Assembly (NCBI RefSeq): GCF_002117485.1
Contig: NZ_CP021031.1
Span: 434,001-498,000, forward strand
Length of the DNA stretch: 64,000 nucleotides
Origin: Rhizobium sp. NXC14
GTDB taxonomy: Bacteria > Pseudomonadota > Alphaproteobacteria > Rhizobiales > Rhizobiaceae
Direction: 5' to 3'
Shown here piece by piece: positions 1 to 9,510 of this stretch; position 1 is the stretch's first letter, and each line of letters opens with the position of its first letter. Both the position numbers and the translations under genes were made by a program. The notes under the pieces were generated by a model. That model was not told where the DNA came from, did no database searches, and saw only the letters and a program-made list of their open reading frames with translations.

Positions 1-256
1 AGATCATCGACAACACGACATCCTTCACAAGCGGATGGGCCGAGCGGATGAAGCTTTCCGAACAGCACGTGCATTCGAGCCCGTGCATCCAGATGACGGG
101 CACGCGCTCCTTGGTCTCGAGCGCCTCTGCCATGGCGATCGCTCCACCGGGGCCGAAGCCGAGGCTCCCCGCCGTCAGGCTGCAGAACTTGGTAAAACTA
201 CGCCGCGTAATCCCCTGGTGTCGTATAATTTCATAAAAGGTTTTAGCTGTTGCCAT
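1..256 (-). CDS. hupS: Uptake [NiFe]-hydrogenase small subunit, N-terminal part (cut by window edge)
   Basis: The first 85 residues are visible; the gene runs off the left edge. Residues 18-25 (RRSFTKFC) are a twin-arginine export signal. Residues 56-66 carry [11 protein letters not shown], the conserved segment of hydrogenase small subunits that binds the proximal iron-sulphur cluster (C62, C65). The family transfers electrons from H2 oxidised by the large subunit to the respiratory chain at the membrane, recycling H2 made by nitrogenase. The ATG at 256 has GGAGGAG 8 bases upstream. A sigma-54-type promoter lies at 314-329, in line with the known NifA control of hupSL in Rhizobium leguminosarum. 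The rest of the hup cluster should lie to the left. Confidence 0.93.
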   Translation of the reverse strand, partial: MATAKTFYEIIRHQGITRRSFTKFCSLTAGSLGFGPGGAIAMAEALETKERVPVIWMHGLECTCCSESFIRSAHPLVKDVVLSMI

Positions 257-313
257 GATGCTCCTCCAGCAATTCCATCCCCTGGTTGAGGTCGGGTTTT
301 GTCACCAAGGGCT

Positions 314-329
314 CGCAAGAAGCGGGCCA
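314..329 (-). promoter_or_regulatory. Sigma-54 promoter for hupS
   Basis: The minus strand reads TGGCCCGCTTCTTGCG, matching the consensus TGGCACG-N4-TTGC at all but one defined position, with GG and GC spaced by 10 bases. It lies about 60 bases upstream of the hupS start. A near-NifA site (TGT-N10-ACC, 490-505) sits about 170 bases further upstream. Confidence 0.75.
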
Positions 330-616
330 TTTCGGACCCAGGCAGTCCTTCTGGTTATGCAGAGACATTTCTCGACTACCCAGCCTAGCGCGATCAGATA
401 TACGCGACGCGATGCCAGTCATCGCGCTGCTCGAAGGTGCCAGTCTCCGATCATGACATGCGCCGCATCGCGGAGCGTATGCGCGATATTGTGCAGTGGT
501 GGACCGTGCAAGCCTACTTGTCGCAGGCTGTTGATGAGGTCGGATCAAATGACTAGACGGAATTTACCATACAATCAAAAGTGCAATTTCTCGCATCAAT
601 GTGCTCGACTCATTGG
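330..616. other. Intergenic stretch upstream of hupS
   Basis: No gene could be supported here. It holds the near-match NifA site at 490-505 and is otherwise probably the upstream control region of the divergent hupS and the small-protein pair. Confidence 0.4.
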
Positions 617-632
617 TGTGAAATGAATTACA
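617..632. promoter_or_regulatory. Candidate NifA site (TGT-N10-ACA)
   Basis: Exact TGT-N10-ACA spacing. A sigma-54-like element follows about 70 bases downstream on the plus strand. It is also upstream of hupS, but at an unusually long distance from that promoter. Confidence 0.4.
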
Positions 633-692
633 TGCTTCGCGGGTGGGGCATCAATTCTCTGGGCAACTCCGCGAGGACGCGGCGAGCTAACT

Positions 693-708
693 CGGCCCAC
701 CTGTTGCC
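693..708 (+). promoter_or_regulatory. Weak sigma-54-like element
   Basis: CGGCCCACCTGTTGCC has GG and GC at the correct 10-base spacing and the TTGC half. The predicted start of transcription falls only a few bases before the ATG at 722, so it would give an almost leaderless message, which argues against it. Confidence 0.25.
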
Positions 709-721
709 GTGGGGGTTAGAA

Positions 722-859
722 ATGAAAATCGCAATCGCAATCTTCGTCGCATGGTCCACGCTCTCCTTGTCTGTCTCGGCAGCCTCCGCTCACAGTGGCG
801 GAACGGATTCAAACGGCTGCCACACAAACCACAAGACGGGAGATTACCATTGCCATTGA
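722..859 (+). CDS. Small secreted YHYH-type protein
   Basis: A 45-residue protein. Residues 1-24 form a signal peptide (MKIAIAIFV... ending SAASA). The mature part is about 21 residues, rich in His and Cys, with a HSGGTDSNGCH segment and a C-terminal DYHCH motif typical of short YHYH-domain proteins. The family has no settled function; the His/Cys pattern suggests metal binding (inference). Its stop codon overlaps the likely TTG start of the next gene, so the two are probably translationally coupled. Confidence 0.7.
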   Translation: MKIAIAIFVAWSTLSLSVSAASAHSGGTDSNGCHTNHKTGDYHCH

Positions 860-1128
860 GAACGTTGTTGGTGGCCGCCGTCCTGACGTTATCGCCTCCG
901 GCGATGACCTTCGGATGGGATGGTGTAGATAGCAATTCTGGCGGTGCGGTCGAGATTGGAAAGGGCAACCTCGTCAGATCGGGGCAGACCGTCGACTTCT
1001 ACGATTATGAAGCCGGCGAATACCGTGACGTCGATGTCGAAAGTATCCGGCGTTCGGGAAGCTCGGTCGAGGTCGAGGTTTACGATAACGAAAGCGGTGA
1101 ATACCGCACGTTTGAAATGGACGACTGA
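856..1128 (+). CDS. Secreted DUF5334-like protein
   Basis: About 90 residues. It starts with a signal peptide (LLVAAVLTLSPPAMTFG) followed by an acidic beta-rich domain with the repeated pattern VDFYDYEAGEYRDVDV / VEVYDNESGEYRTFEM. It resembles the DUF5334 family, which has no known function. No ATG lies near the signal peptide; the TTG at 856 overlaps the stop codon of the previous gene (TTGA) and is the best start. Reading upstream in frame to an ATG at 709 would run through the preceding gene in the wrong frame. Confidence 0.65.
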   Translation: MRTLLVAAVLTLSPPAMTFGWDGVDSNSGGAVEIGKGNLVRSGQTVDFYDYEAGEYRDVDVESIRRSGSSVEVEVYDNESGEYRTFEMDD

Positions 1129-2436
1129 AAAAATTCTCACCGCATCGGGATGCCGCCGCAGCGATGGTGGTTTGAACCGCCCATTGTGAAGCCCAGAATG
1201 CCTCGACCGACGACATGCGCAGTTTTGAGGTGGTCCAAGTTTCCAGGATCGATCGTCCAAAGGCCGCTTCCCGGCAAATCAGTGACATTATGGAGCAAGT
1301 GCCATCGGCATTTGCTCCACAATCCGGACTTATCCGACCGCGTGTGAGCGGCTGATCGCTTTACCTTCAACAACATGAGGTCGCTCGCTTCTATAGCGCT
1401 GACAATCGCTGCTGGCTGCTTTGTCTGCCTATGGCTATTCTTTGCCGCGCGCTGCGCGTTGCGCTGAATGATGCTGCCAAGCACGCTTCAGTCAGCGATA
1501 CTCGACAAGCACGATTTTCTGCATCCAATACGACCCTGTGTCGAGCGCGGTTCTGCTGCATTCAGCACCTGGCGCTTCTTGGCGCGATGTGGACATTCGT
1601 TTGTATCCGCTGCCTCCCGAACGAATGGTGCGGCTATTCACCACTGACTGCGCTCTCCTTAAAGATCAGGTCGCCATGATCAGGGACGCTTTTTGGCGTC
1701 GCCGCCATTTTCAATTTCGCAGCTTCTGCCAATCTGGTCCGCCGCGAGCCAAAGGATCGTCGTCCGACGAGGCTGTGACGCCCGCTTGCAGTAGTTCTTC
1801 ATACGATGGCGAAAATCGCCGCAAGCCTGCAAACCTGGTCTATCAAACGCTGCAAATGAAGTCAGACGCGGCAGTATTTTCGCTCCAAATGTTGAGGGGC
1901 TCTGACGAAACCCTCCACCACGCGGGCATATCAATGAAGGATAAGTAGTGACCACCGATATCAAAAGGAATAGGGCCAATGATGCAGCTCAAAGACCTTA
2001 CCACCGCAAACTCAGCGGGCGACGATCGTCGGGACGGGGAAGGACATCTGCATCAAGGTCGCGCATGGCAATCAGCAGTTCTTCTGCAGGCCTCTACCGC
2101 GTCAACGTCGCCGACGATTGCCGCTACCTAGCGCATACGACTGAGGATAAGCCCATCTGGGGTCTCTGCATCAATCGGGGATAAGCAGAGCTCGTCGACG
2201 AACGACTTCGCAGCGACGATGCGTGGCGGGCTCAATCGGTTGAGCCTTAGAGGCTGCCCGGGATTTTTCTCAGACAGAAAAAGGCGAGGCCGCGCCAAAC
2301 GGCCTCGCCTCCGGCTTGGTCTGGTTGGCTCGCGACGCCGTCAGACCTGATCGCCCCCGGAGTTTTACCAAGTCCACCAGCATTGGATTCCACTCCTAAA
2401 GGCATTTTGATCAACCAGTCGCGGGAGTGAAATGCA
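1129..2436. other. Gene-poor stretch with hairpins and possible decayed reading frames
   Basis: No gene could be supported with confidence. The stretch 1538-1700 has a protein-like reading frame (LLHSAPGASWRDVDIRLYPL) without recognisable homology. An inverted repeat at 1291-1319 has arms TGGAGCAAgTGCC and GGCAtTTGCTCCA. At 2282-2310 a hairpin (AGGCGAGGCCG/CGGCCTCGCCT) is followed on the minus strand by TTTTTC, so it could end a minus-strand transcript, but no minus gene was found. Confidence 0.35.
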
Positions 2437-2604
2437 ATGAAGAAGCCCCTTGGAACCATGGCCAAAACGGCGGAAATTTGCCCAGAGAGCGGAGTCTGGA
2501 AGGTCGTCGGATCGCCGTCAACCACGGCTCCTATTGCGAAGGGCAATCGTATGCCTCCCTATAGCGGCGAGGCTGTTAACTGGAAGCTCATCAGTTATGC
2601 CTAA
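2437..2604 (+). CDS. Small protein with CPESGxW motif
   Basis: A 55-residue open frame with an ICPESGVWKVV segment (residues 14-24) and a later RMPPYSGEAVNWKLI segment. The C-P-x-S-G-x-W pattern followed by a PP-W element recurs in small bacterial proteins of unknown role; I do not know a function. It ends 18 bases before a strong hairpin, which supports it as a real transcription unit. It has no signal peptide or membrane segment. Confidence 0.5.
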   Translation: MKKPLGTMAKTAEICPESGVWKVVGSPSTTAPIAKGNRMPPYSGEAVNWKLISYA

Positions 2605-2621
2605 GACCTGAGATAATGAAA

Positions 2622-2656
2622 GTTGGCCCCCTGCGAACACGTCGCAGGGGGCCAAC
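2622..2656 (+). terminator. Strong hairpin, likely terminator
   Basis: A perfect 14-base-pair stem (GTTGGCCCCCTGCG / CGCAGGGGGCCAAC) with a 7-base loop lies just after the small gene. There is no T-run. Confidence 0.6.
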
Positions 2657-3288
2657 TGACACCGCGCGGGCCGAGGAGACAAGTCCGGCTTAAGGATGGG
2701 TCCTCGAAGCCAATGGGCTCGCGGCCTCCCTCCACGACGGTCGTTTGATACATGAGATGTTCACATTGGCGGAATGATCTTAAAATCCGTTTTACTCAAA
2801 GCAGCCTACGGCTGCCAAACTTGGTTTTCATCACAGCTTAAGTCGGCCAGAGATAGAGCACTATTCTGCCGATACGAGCGGAAAAGTGGTGATAGTCGAG
2901 GTTCGCGATGGCATCGATGGGAGCCACACATCGATGCGCCAGGCACAATCCTCAGCGATCAGTTCGGATGCGGTGACGCATAGGCTGATGACCGGCGATC
3001 GGAGCCATTGCTGTCACTGCCGAAAATGTCACTGATACCTACTAGGAAGGTCTGCGATCTAGGAGGCCCGTTACCCACCATGCAGCCTTCGCGAGTCGAA
3101 CTGCTGCTTGACGTTGCAGCGGAGACTAGAGCTAACGCCAACAACCGTTAGAAGGACCGATTTCCTGACACCAGCCTCATTTATGCAGCGTTCCTGCGCC
3201 ACGGGCATCGATAATGCCGGAATTCGCATCTCGGTTGCGGATAATCTGCTTCGTCAGCGGGATGATGGGAAGCTCAGAGTCACTTTAG
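2657..3288. other. Intergenic region before the MFS genes
   Basis: No convincing gene. Short frames occur on both strands but none shows a start signal with a recognisable protein. It is probably decayed DNA plus the promoter region of the MFS gene. Confidence 0.35.
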
Positions 3289-4932
3289 ATGCAGGTCGAA
3301 GACATTTCCATAACCGGATCAACCACTCTTGATCCACTGCGCAACGCCGCGTTCCGTTCGATCTGGAGTTCGACGCAAGCCGCAAATCTTGGGTGGCTTG
3401 TGCAAACGGTCGCGATCAGTTGGCTGATGGCGACGATCACCGCTTCCGATTTGATGGTCGCGCTCGTCCAGGCGTCGACAACGCTTCCCGCGTTCATACT
3501 CTCTATTATCGCCGGAGCCATCGCCGATACCTATAGCCGCCGATCAGTGATGATCACTGGGCTGTCATTGATCGCACTGGCGTCCGTCGCACTGACAGTC
3601 TCCGCCGCCTTTGGTTTCATCAGTCCTTGGCTCATTCTCGCGCTCGGATTTGTGGCAGGTTGCGGATTCGCTCTGAATGATCCCGCCTGGCACGCCTCCG
3701 TGGGCGATATCCTCGACAAGCGGGATATTCCGGCCGCGGTGACACTTATGTCAGTTGGATACAACGTGACGCGCAGCGTTGGCCCGGCTTTGGGCGGGGC
3801 AATTGTCGCCTTCCTTGGACCTTTGGCCGCATTCCTCTTCTCCGCATGCAGCAATCTGGCGCCTCTCGGCGCGGTGTTGCGCAACAAGTGGCACGTGTGC
3901 TCGTCCCCTCTGCCTGCGGAGCAAATCTCGACAGCAGTCCATGACGGCATCCGGTTCACGGCGCTTTCCTCCGATATCCGTGCCGCAATCATCCGTGCAA
4001 CGCTCTTCGGCTTTGCTGCCATTGCCATCCTCGCACTTCTGCCGCTCGTCGCACGCGACCGGTTGGCCGGCGGGCCGATCACCTATGGCGTTCTTTTCGC
4101 CGGTTTTGGAACGGGCGCCTGCATAGCCGGATTGAACAACCGGCTCTTGAGGAAATTGATACCTCAGGAATGGTTGATGGCAATTGCTTCGGTCGCAGGT
4201 GCAGGTTGTTGCATCTCACTTGCTCTGACCTCCTCTTTACCGGTGGCGGTACTTGCGCTTGCTCTTGGCGGCGCCGGCTGGGTTGTAACCTGGACCGGGT
4301 TCGACGTTTGGGTCCAATTGGCCAGTCCGCGCTGGGTCGTCGGTCGGACGCTCTCCATCTATTATGCGTTTCTCTCCGGAGGCATGGCAGCCGGCAGCTG
4401 GATCTGGGGCACGGTCGCCCAGACCTATTCGCTCACCTCTTCTCTCGAACTGGCGGCGGCCGTCCTGCTTCTTGTTGCGGCGTCAGGATTCGTCTTGACG
4501 GTCGATCTTGCGGCGGAGGGGGACCAACATGGCTCCGTCTATCCGGCTCCAGCGGTGGCGCTCGATCTGATGCCCCGAAGCGGTCCGATTGCAGCCAGGA
4601 CAGAATATTCCATAGACGAAAACGACCTGAACGTCTTCCTCCATCACATGCGCACCCGCCGATACGCCCTAACTCGCGCAGGCGCGCGCGACTGGACGCT
4701 CCAGCGAAACCTTCGAAAGCCGTCCCGTTGGACGGAAACGTTCCGCACGCCGACCTGGATGGACTTCCTGCGTCTGCATCATCGTCTCTCTCCATTCGAT
4801 CAGGAGGTCGTCCAGCTTCTCGCCGCTTTGCATATGAGTGACAAGCCTCCCGAAACTGATCTTTCGATTGAACGAACAACGGATGCGCGACGGACCCGCA
4901 GCCAAGCGGTCGCGCGCGTTTCGCGTCCGTGA
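3289..4932 (+). CDS. MFS transporter (MFS_3 / EntS-like) with C-terminal ABM-like domain
   Basis: A 547-residue protein. Residues 1-410 hold about 12 membrane segments of the MFS_3 type (first segments around LGWLVQTVAISWLMATI, and a loop ADTYSRRSVM). From about residue 420 there is a cytosolic domain beginning ALDLMPRSGPIAARTEYSI that resembles antibiotic-biosynthesis-monooxygenase folds seen at the end of this MFS family. Members export siderophores or other small molecules by proton antiport; the substrate is unknown here. A close paralogue follows 380 bases downstream, so this pair arose by tandem duplication. The ATG at 3289 is followed directly by typical N-terminal sequence. Confidence 0.85.
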   Translation: MQVEDISITGSTTLDPLRNAAFRSIWSSTQAANLGWLVQTVAISWLMATITASDLMVALVQASTTLPAFILSIIAGAIADTYSRRSVMITGLSLIALASVALTVSAAFGFISPWLILALGFVAGCGFALNDPAWHASVGDILDKRDIPAAVTLMSVGYNVTRSVGPALGGAIVAFLGPLAAFLFSACSNLAPLGAVLRNKWHVCSSPLPAEQISTAVHDGIRFTALSSDIRAAIIRATLFGFAAIAILALLPLVARDRLAGGPITYGVLFAGFGTGACIAGLNNRLLRKLIPQEWLMAIASVAGAGCCISLALTSSLPVAVLALALGGAGWVVTWTGFDVWVQLASPRWVVGRTLSIYYAFLSGGMAAGSWIWGTVAQTYSLTSSLELAAAVLLLVAASGFVLTVDLAAEGDQHGSVYPAPAVALDLMPRSGPIAARTEYSIDENDLNVFLHHMRTRRYALTRAGARDWTLQRNLRKPSRWTETFRTPTWMDFLRLHHRLSPFDQEVVQLLAALHMSDKPPETDLSIERTTDARRTRSQAVARVSRP

Positions 4933-5311
4933 AGTGAGTTTTGCGATGGGGCGATCTGTCGAACAGCTGCAACGGTCCCGTTGTGGCGCTGGCGAGGAAC
5001 AAAACCTCACGAGCATTCGGACCGCCGAGAATGGCCGCAAGTCCAACACAGCTCCTGGCCTGGGAGTGGCATCATCCCCTGCCATCCAGGTTCGCTCGGC
5101 TGTCGTCGACCCCTGCTCGACGACAGCCGCTTTTTCCTCCGTTTTCGATTGTGGTCTTGCCACAGCCCGCCAAAGCGGGAGCAGCTACCTGCTGCTTATA
5201 AGTTCGGCTGGGCAGGCGACAGATAAAACCAAAAACCACTGCCATCCATCCTCGTCGAACCGCGTCCGTCAAAAGCGGCCGAAGTGACCCGCCCGGAAGA
5301 GACTGACTGAC
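4933..5311. other. Spacer between the two MFS genes
   Basis: No gene is supported in these 379 bases. The distance suggests that the second MFS gene has its own promoter, but none is obvious. Confidence 0.4.
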
Positions 5312-7198
5312 ATGCCTTCAAATGAAGAGACAGCATCCATAGTGTTATTGGCACCACTGAAGAGTTCGACATTCCGTTCCATTTTCTTCGCGTCGCAGCT
5401 TTCGTGCGTTGGCTGGCTGCTGCAAAGAGTGGCGCTCAGCTGGCTTATGGCCACCGTTTCCACGTCGGATGTGATGGTTGCTCTCGTTCAGGCCTCGTCC
5501 ACCCTGCCCACCTTTGTTTTGGCGATCTTGGTTGGAGTGATTGCCGACAATTACAGCCGACGTATGGTGATGATCGTCGGACAAATTTTGATGACAGCGG
5601 CGTCGGCGACACTGACGATCCTCATGGCTTTCGGCATCACTGACCCATGGATGATCCTTGCGCTCAGCTTCCTCGACGGCTGCGGCATCGCGCTCAGCGA
5701 TCCGGCCTGGCGTGCCTCCCTCGGAGACATGCTGGAACATCACGATTTGCCGGCGGCCGTCACCCTTCTCGACGTCGGGTTCAACACGGTCCGTAGCGTT
5801 GGCCCGGCTCTCGGCGGCATCATCGTTGCGGTCTTTGGACCGCTCGTAACCTTCGCGATCACCACCTTTGGCTTCGTCGCTCCCCTCACAGCTCTGTGGC
5901 GAAACAAATGGAAGGGTCAGATGTCGCCTCTTTCCCGGGAAGCGCTCATGACGGCGATCTATGACGGTCTGCGTTTCACAGCAATATCCTCCGAAATCAA
6001 GGCAACGATTGTTCGCGGGACGCTGTTCGGGCTGGCCGGTACCTCCATATTGGCACTCTTGCCCTTGGTTGCCCGTGAACTTTTGAAGGGCGGTTCGATT
6101 GACTATGGTATCCTCATGGGTGGCTTCGGCGCGGGTGCAATCATAGCAGGATTGGCAAATCCCTCGCTCAGACGCACCTGCACCCAGGAACGGTTGATCG
6201 TGCTGGCCTGCCTTGCATGCGCGGCGTGTGCCATTGCTCTTGCGCTGATGTCTTCACTCGTCATCTCTACCGTCTGCCTCGCCCTCGGTGGCGCAGGCTG
6301 GGTGACCGGGTGGTCGGGCTTCGGCGTCAACGTACAATTGGCAAGCCCGCGCTGGGTCGTCGGTCGTACCATCTCCATCTATAGCGCCTTCACCTATGGC
6401 GGCATCGCTGCCGGCAGCTGGCTGTGGGGAGCCATCGCGGAAAACCATTCTCTGTCCGTGTCACTGGCATGCTCTGCTGCCGCTTCGCTGGTCGTCGCCG
6501 CTATGGGCCTCAAGTTGCCGATCAGCAATCGATCGCAGTCGGAACTCGATGCCTCCGTTGCTTTCGATCCGCCGGTGCCGGCACTCGATCTGAAGCCGAG
6601 AAGCGGCCCAATTCTGGTGACGACGGAATATGCGATTTCCGAAGAGAATGCCGCTCTCTTTCTTGAGATCATGTGCAGACGGCGGCATGCTCAAAGCCGA
6701 GTCGGTGCACGCCAATGGACGCTCACCCGCGACGTTCAACAACCGTCAAGGTGGCTCGAGACCTTCCGGACACCCACCTGGACAGATTTTCATCGCCTTC
6801 ATCACCGCCTCACGGCAGCGGACAAACGATTCGACGATGCGCTCAAGGAGTTGAGCGCAGTATCCAACTTGCCGCGCACGACAATTTTTTGGAACGCCAC
6901 ACAGCTGCGCGCAAGTCCTCGCCAGTTCGAGACATATTGCAGAAATGAGCAATCGCATCGACCTCAAGTGCCCATTCGGAACGAGAGGATAGGTCCGATA
7001 AGCACATGGATCCTCTGCCCGTTGCAGATCGTATCCCTGCGATGGCTCGCTAAAGGCAGAACGCTTGCTGAGATTTCCAAGATCGAAGGCTTGGACGAGC
7101 ATGAAATCGAACGTTGCCTGAAGGATGCATTGGTGCTGCTTCGCGTCGGCTCTGTCCAGGAGGCCATTCGCAAAATTGAAGGCGATCATTTGAAGTGA
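5312..7198 (+). CDS. MFS transporter with C-terminal LuxR-type HTH extension
   Basis: A 628-residue paralogue of the preceding MFS protein, aligning along the whole membrane part and the ABM-like domain. It carries an extra 90 or so residues. From about residue 563 to the end it reads like a GerE/LuxR DNA-binding domain: LRWLAKGRTLAEISKIEGL, then HEIERCLKDALVLLRVGS and QEAIRKI, matching the usual spacing of recognition and C-terminal helices. MFS proteins of this type do not normally carry such a domain. It may be a true membrane-bound regulator or a chance fusion with the 3' end of a former LuxR gene; the intervening segment (about 510-560) looks unstructured. The reading frame is intact throughout. 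Confidence 0.82.
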   Translation: MPSNEETASIVLLAPLKSSTFRSIFFASQLSCVGWLLQRVALSWLMATVSTSDVMVALVQASSTLPTFVLAILVGVIADNYSRRMVMIVGQILMTAASATLTILMAFGITDPWMILALSFLDGCGIALSDPAWRASLGDMLEHHDLPAAVTLLDVGFNTVRSVGPALGGIIVAVFGPLVTFAITTFGFVAPLTALWRNKWKGQMSPLSREALMTAIYDGLRFTAISSEIKATIVRGTLFGLAGTSILALLPLVARELLKGGSIDYGILMGGFGAGAIIAGLANPSLRRTCTQERLIVLACLACAACAIALALMSSLVISTVCLALGGAGWVTGWSGFGVNVQLASPRWVVGRTISIYSAFTYGGIAAGSWLWGAIAENHSLSVSLACSAAASLVVAAMGLKLPISNRSQSELDASVAFDPPVPALDLKPRSGPILVTTEYAISEENAALFLEIMCRRRHAQSRVGARQWTLTRDVQQPSRWLETFRTPTWTDFHRLHHRLTAADKRFDDALKELSAVSNLPRTTIFWNATQLRASPRQFETYCRNEQSHRPQVPIRNERIGPISTWILCPLQIVSLRWLAKGRTLAEISKIEGLDEHEIERCLKDALVLLRVGSVQEAIRKIEGDHLK

Positions 7199-7300
7199 GC
7201 GATCTTGCCGCCGCCCCTTAAGCTTGGGCAGTCTTCCGACCACCCAAGCTATCTTATACCCGTGGGATGTCGTCCTATGGCTGAGGTAACCGTGCCAGAT

Positions 7301-9226
7301 TTATCGAGCAGCCCTAATCAGCCTGGCAGCAAGATCTGTCTGGCGCGCGATAACTTCAGATCCTTCATAGGAGAGGTGACCGCTATCTCGGTAGAGAAAT
7401 TTGCCGTCGATTTCGGTTTTGCATGTTGTGCTATCGCAAAGAAAGTCGTGGTAGGAAACAACCTCTACATCGGCCCTTGCTGCCACTTCGTTTAACAGCT
7501 CGAGCGTCTGCGAGCGGCTCCGGCGGTATTCGCTGACAGATATCTTGCAGTCGCTGTAGCGCCCCAGAATAATAGCTCCTCTCGCCTTTCGCTCCAGGCA
7601 ATTACCGATGTCGTAATTTCCTACTGGTGGAGGAGCAACCACAACCACTCGCTTGCCCAAAACGCGAACAGCTTCGACAAGAGCCTTGATTCCTTCAACG
7701 GCGACATCCAGCGAGAGCTCCTCCTCCATGAGGTTATTACCACTCCTCTTAAGCAGCATGAACGCGCTTGATGGAGGCACATCGAAAGGGCTTGAAATGG
7801 CGACGGTGGTTATCTCGGGCCGATTTTTTAAGATGGCTAAAACGCTATCATTGAAGCGGATACATTGCTCGCCGAAGGCATGGGAAAAGGGCGACGCTGG
7901 TGCTTTCGAGATCCCAGAGACGCCAATGGCGGGGAGGCATCCGCTCATCGTGAGCTGCGCAAGTCCGCCTTCTCCGACTGTCTTGGCCAAGCCCGGAACC
8001 AATGCCATGGCAAACGAGTCGCCCCAGATCAGAAATTGAGGCTTGCCCGTTGTCTGGCAGTTCTTGGGGATGTCTTGAGGAGGAGATCCCGCCATGAAGT
8101 CACATGCTCGTCCCAGCCCGTAGTTGATCCGTCGGACCCCGGCAAAATCACCCTTACTCTCGATTGCGGCGCTGGCGATCCAGGGCGACAAGCCGAGAAA
8201 AATTGATGCGGCAACAAGTCCTGAGGTCAGCTTTGCGCGAGAGGTGAGGTGTCCTCGCCGGAAAAGCTCCTCGACGAAACGGTAAAGGGCCCAACTTGCT
8301 GCAAATGAGAAGGCAACTGCCGAATAAATTGCGACTGCGGGAGGCTCCGCTAGCCACACAGCTCTCACATAGACAAGCACGGGCCAGTGGATCAAATAAA
8401 GGGAGTAAGAGATGTCACCGATCCTCGCCATCCCTCGCACGACCACATTGTCGCGGGTGGGCGCAAGCAGGAGTCCCAGCGTTGCAACAGAAACCAAAGT
8501 GGCATTCGCGACGGGATGTATGAAGCCCATAGGGGCAAGGAGGAGAAGCGCGAGAGCGGGGAGACGCAACTTCGAAAGTGCGGCAGACGTCAAGGGCGTG
8601 GTGGGAAGCAATGCGCCAAGTGAACCTATGGCCAGTTCCCAGGATCGGGTCGGAAGAAGATAGTACACAGCGGATGGGTTCTGGGGGGCCAGATAAAAAC
8701 ATAGAGCTAGGCTAGCGACAAGGACCGTCGTGATACCGCCGAGCCACCATCTCCTGGGCGCTAAAGCCAAGAAGAGAGGTAGCAGCAGGTAGTACTGTTC
8801 TTCGACGGAGAGCGACCAAAAATGCAGGAGAGGCATCGTTTCCGCGGCAGGGCCGAAATAGTCCACTTTGAACCAAGCAACGATGTTGGTGGAAAATGTG
8901 AGCGCCCCGATGACTTGATTGTTGAACTGCTTCAGCCCCACGTCCGACAGCAGAAATGGCGCTGCGATCGTCGTAAGCGCAATGACGACATAGGCCGCCG
9001 GCAATAGACGCTTTGCACGTCGGTAATAGAATTCCGAAAAGCTGAACTGTGATTTCTCAAGCTGTGTGCTGACCAGCTTGGTGATGAGAAAGCCGGAAAT
9101 TACGAAAAAGATGTCGACGCCTACATAGCCAGCTGTAAGCGGCCCAATACGTGCGTGATAGACGACGACAAGTAAAACAGCCAAGCCACGCAATGCTTGG
9201 ATGTCATTTCGAAATTCTCGCGGCAT
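7301..9226 (-). CDS. Membrane O-acyltransferase (acyltransferase-3) with C-terminal SGNH domain
   Basis: A 641-residue protein of the OafA/YrhL type. Residues 1-340 form the acyltransferase-3 membrane domain, with DIQALRGLAVLLVVVYHA at the start (catalytic His) and FFVISGFLIT. The rest is a periplasmic SGNH domain with IWGDSFA (Ser block) and DSGHLSYEG near the C-terminus (Asp/His block). The family moves acetyl or other acyl groups from the cytosol onto exported sugars such as O-antigen, exopolysaccharide or glycolipids. A nod box lies 285 bases upstream on the same strand, so it should be induced by NodD with plant flavonoids. NodX, a known Nod-factor acetylase, belongs to the acyltransferase-3 family but is much shorter and lacks the SGNH part, so Nod factor is only one possible substrate. 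Confidence 0.9.
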   Translation of the reverse strand: MPREFRNDIQALRGLAVLLVVVYHARIGPLTAGYVGVDIFFVISGFLITKLVSTQLEKSQFSFSEFYYRRAKRLLPAAYVVIALTTIAAPFLLSDVGLKQFNNQVIGALTFSTNIVAWFKVDYFGPAAETMPLLHFWSLSVEEQYYLLLPLFLALAPRRWWLGGITTVLVASLALCFYLAPQNPSAVYYLLPTRSWELAIGSLGALLPTTPLTSAALSKLRLPALALLLLAPMGFIHPVANATLVSVATLGLLLAPTRDNVVVRGMARIGDISYSLYLIHWPVLVYVRAVWLAEPPAVAIYSAVAFSFAASWALYRFVEELFRRGHLTSRAKLTSGLVAASIFLGLSPWIASAAIESKGDFAGVRRINYGLGRACDFMAGSPPQDIPKNCQTTGKPQFLIWGDSFAMALVPGLAKTVGEGGLAQLTMSGCLPAIGVSGISKAPASPFSHAFGEQCIRFNDSVLAILKNRPEITTVAISSPFDVPPSSAFMLLKRSGNNLMEEELSLDVAVEGIKALVEAVRVLGKRVVVVAPPPVGNYDIGNCLERKARGAIILGRYSDCKISVSEYRRSRSQTLELLNEVAARADVEVVSYHDFLCDSTTCKTEIDGKFLYRDSGHLSYEGSEVIARQTDLAARLIRAAR

Positions 9227-9510
9227 TCTGGGAGGCCTTACGTGATTTTGGTCGATTGAACGACCGATAGTTCGGCCTGGGGGGCGCTTCTCAGTTGGAC
9301 TTTTCCAATCATCTGAAATTCACGGGGTCAGGGGATCCGAAAGCCATCTGCCTCCGATGTGGCCCTCGTTCCAAGAATAACATTTCTGACGCTAATGTCT
9401 GAATTTGTACTGTTTGCAACTCAAAACCCTGTCCATTCGCGAACCGCTTCCGCCACCAATGCATTTGGCGGCGATCAAGCGTAGTTCATTCAATGAATGA
9501 CGGCGCTTTA

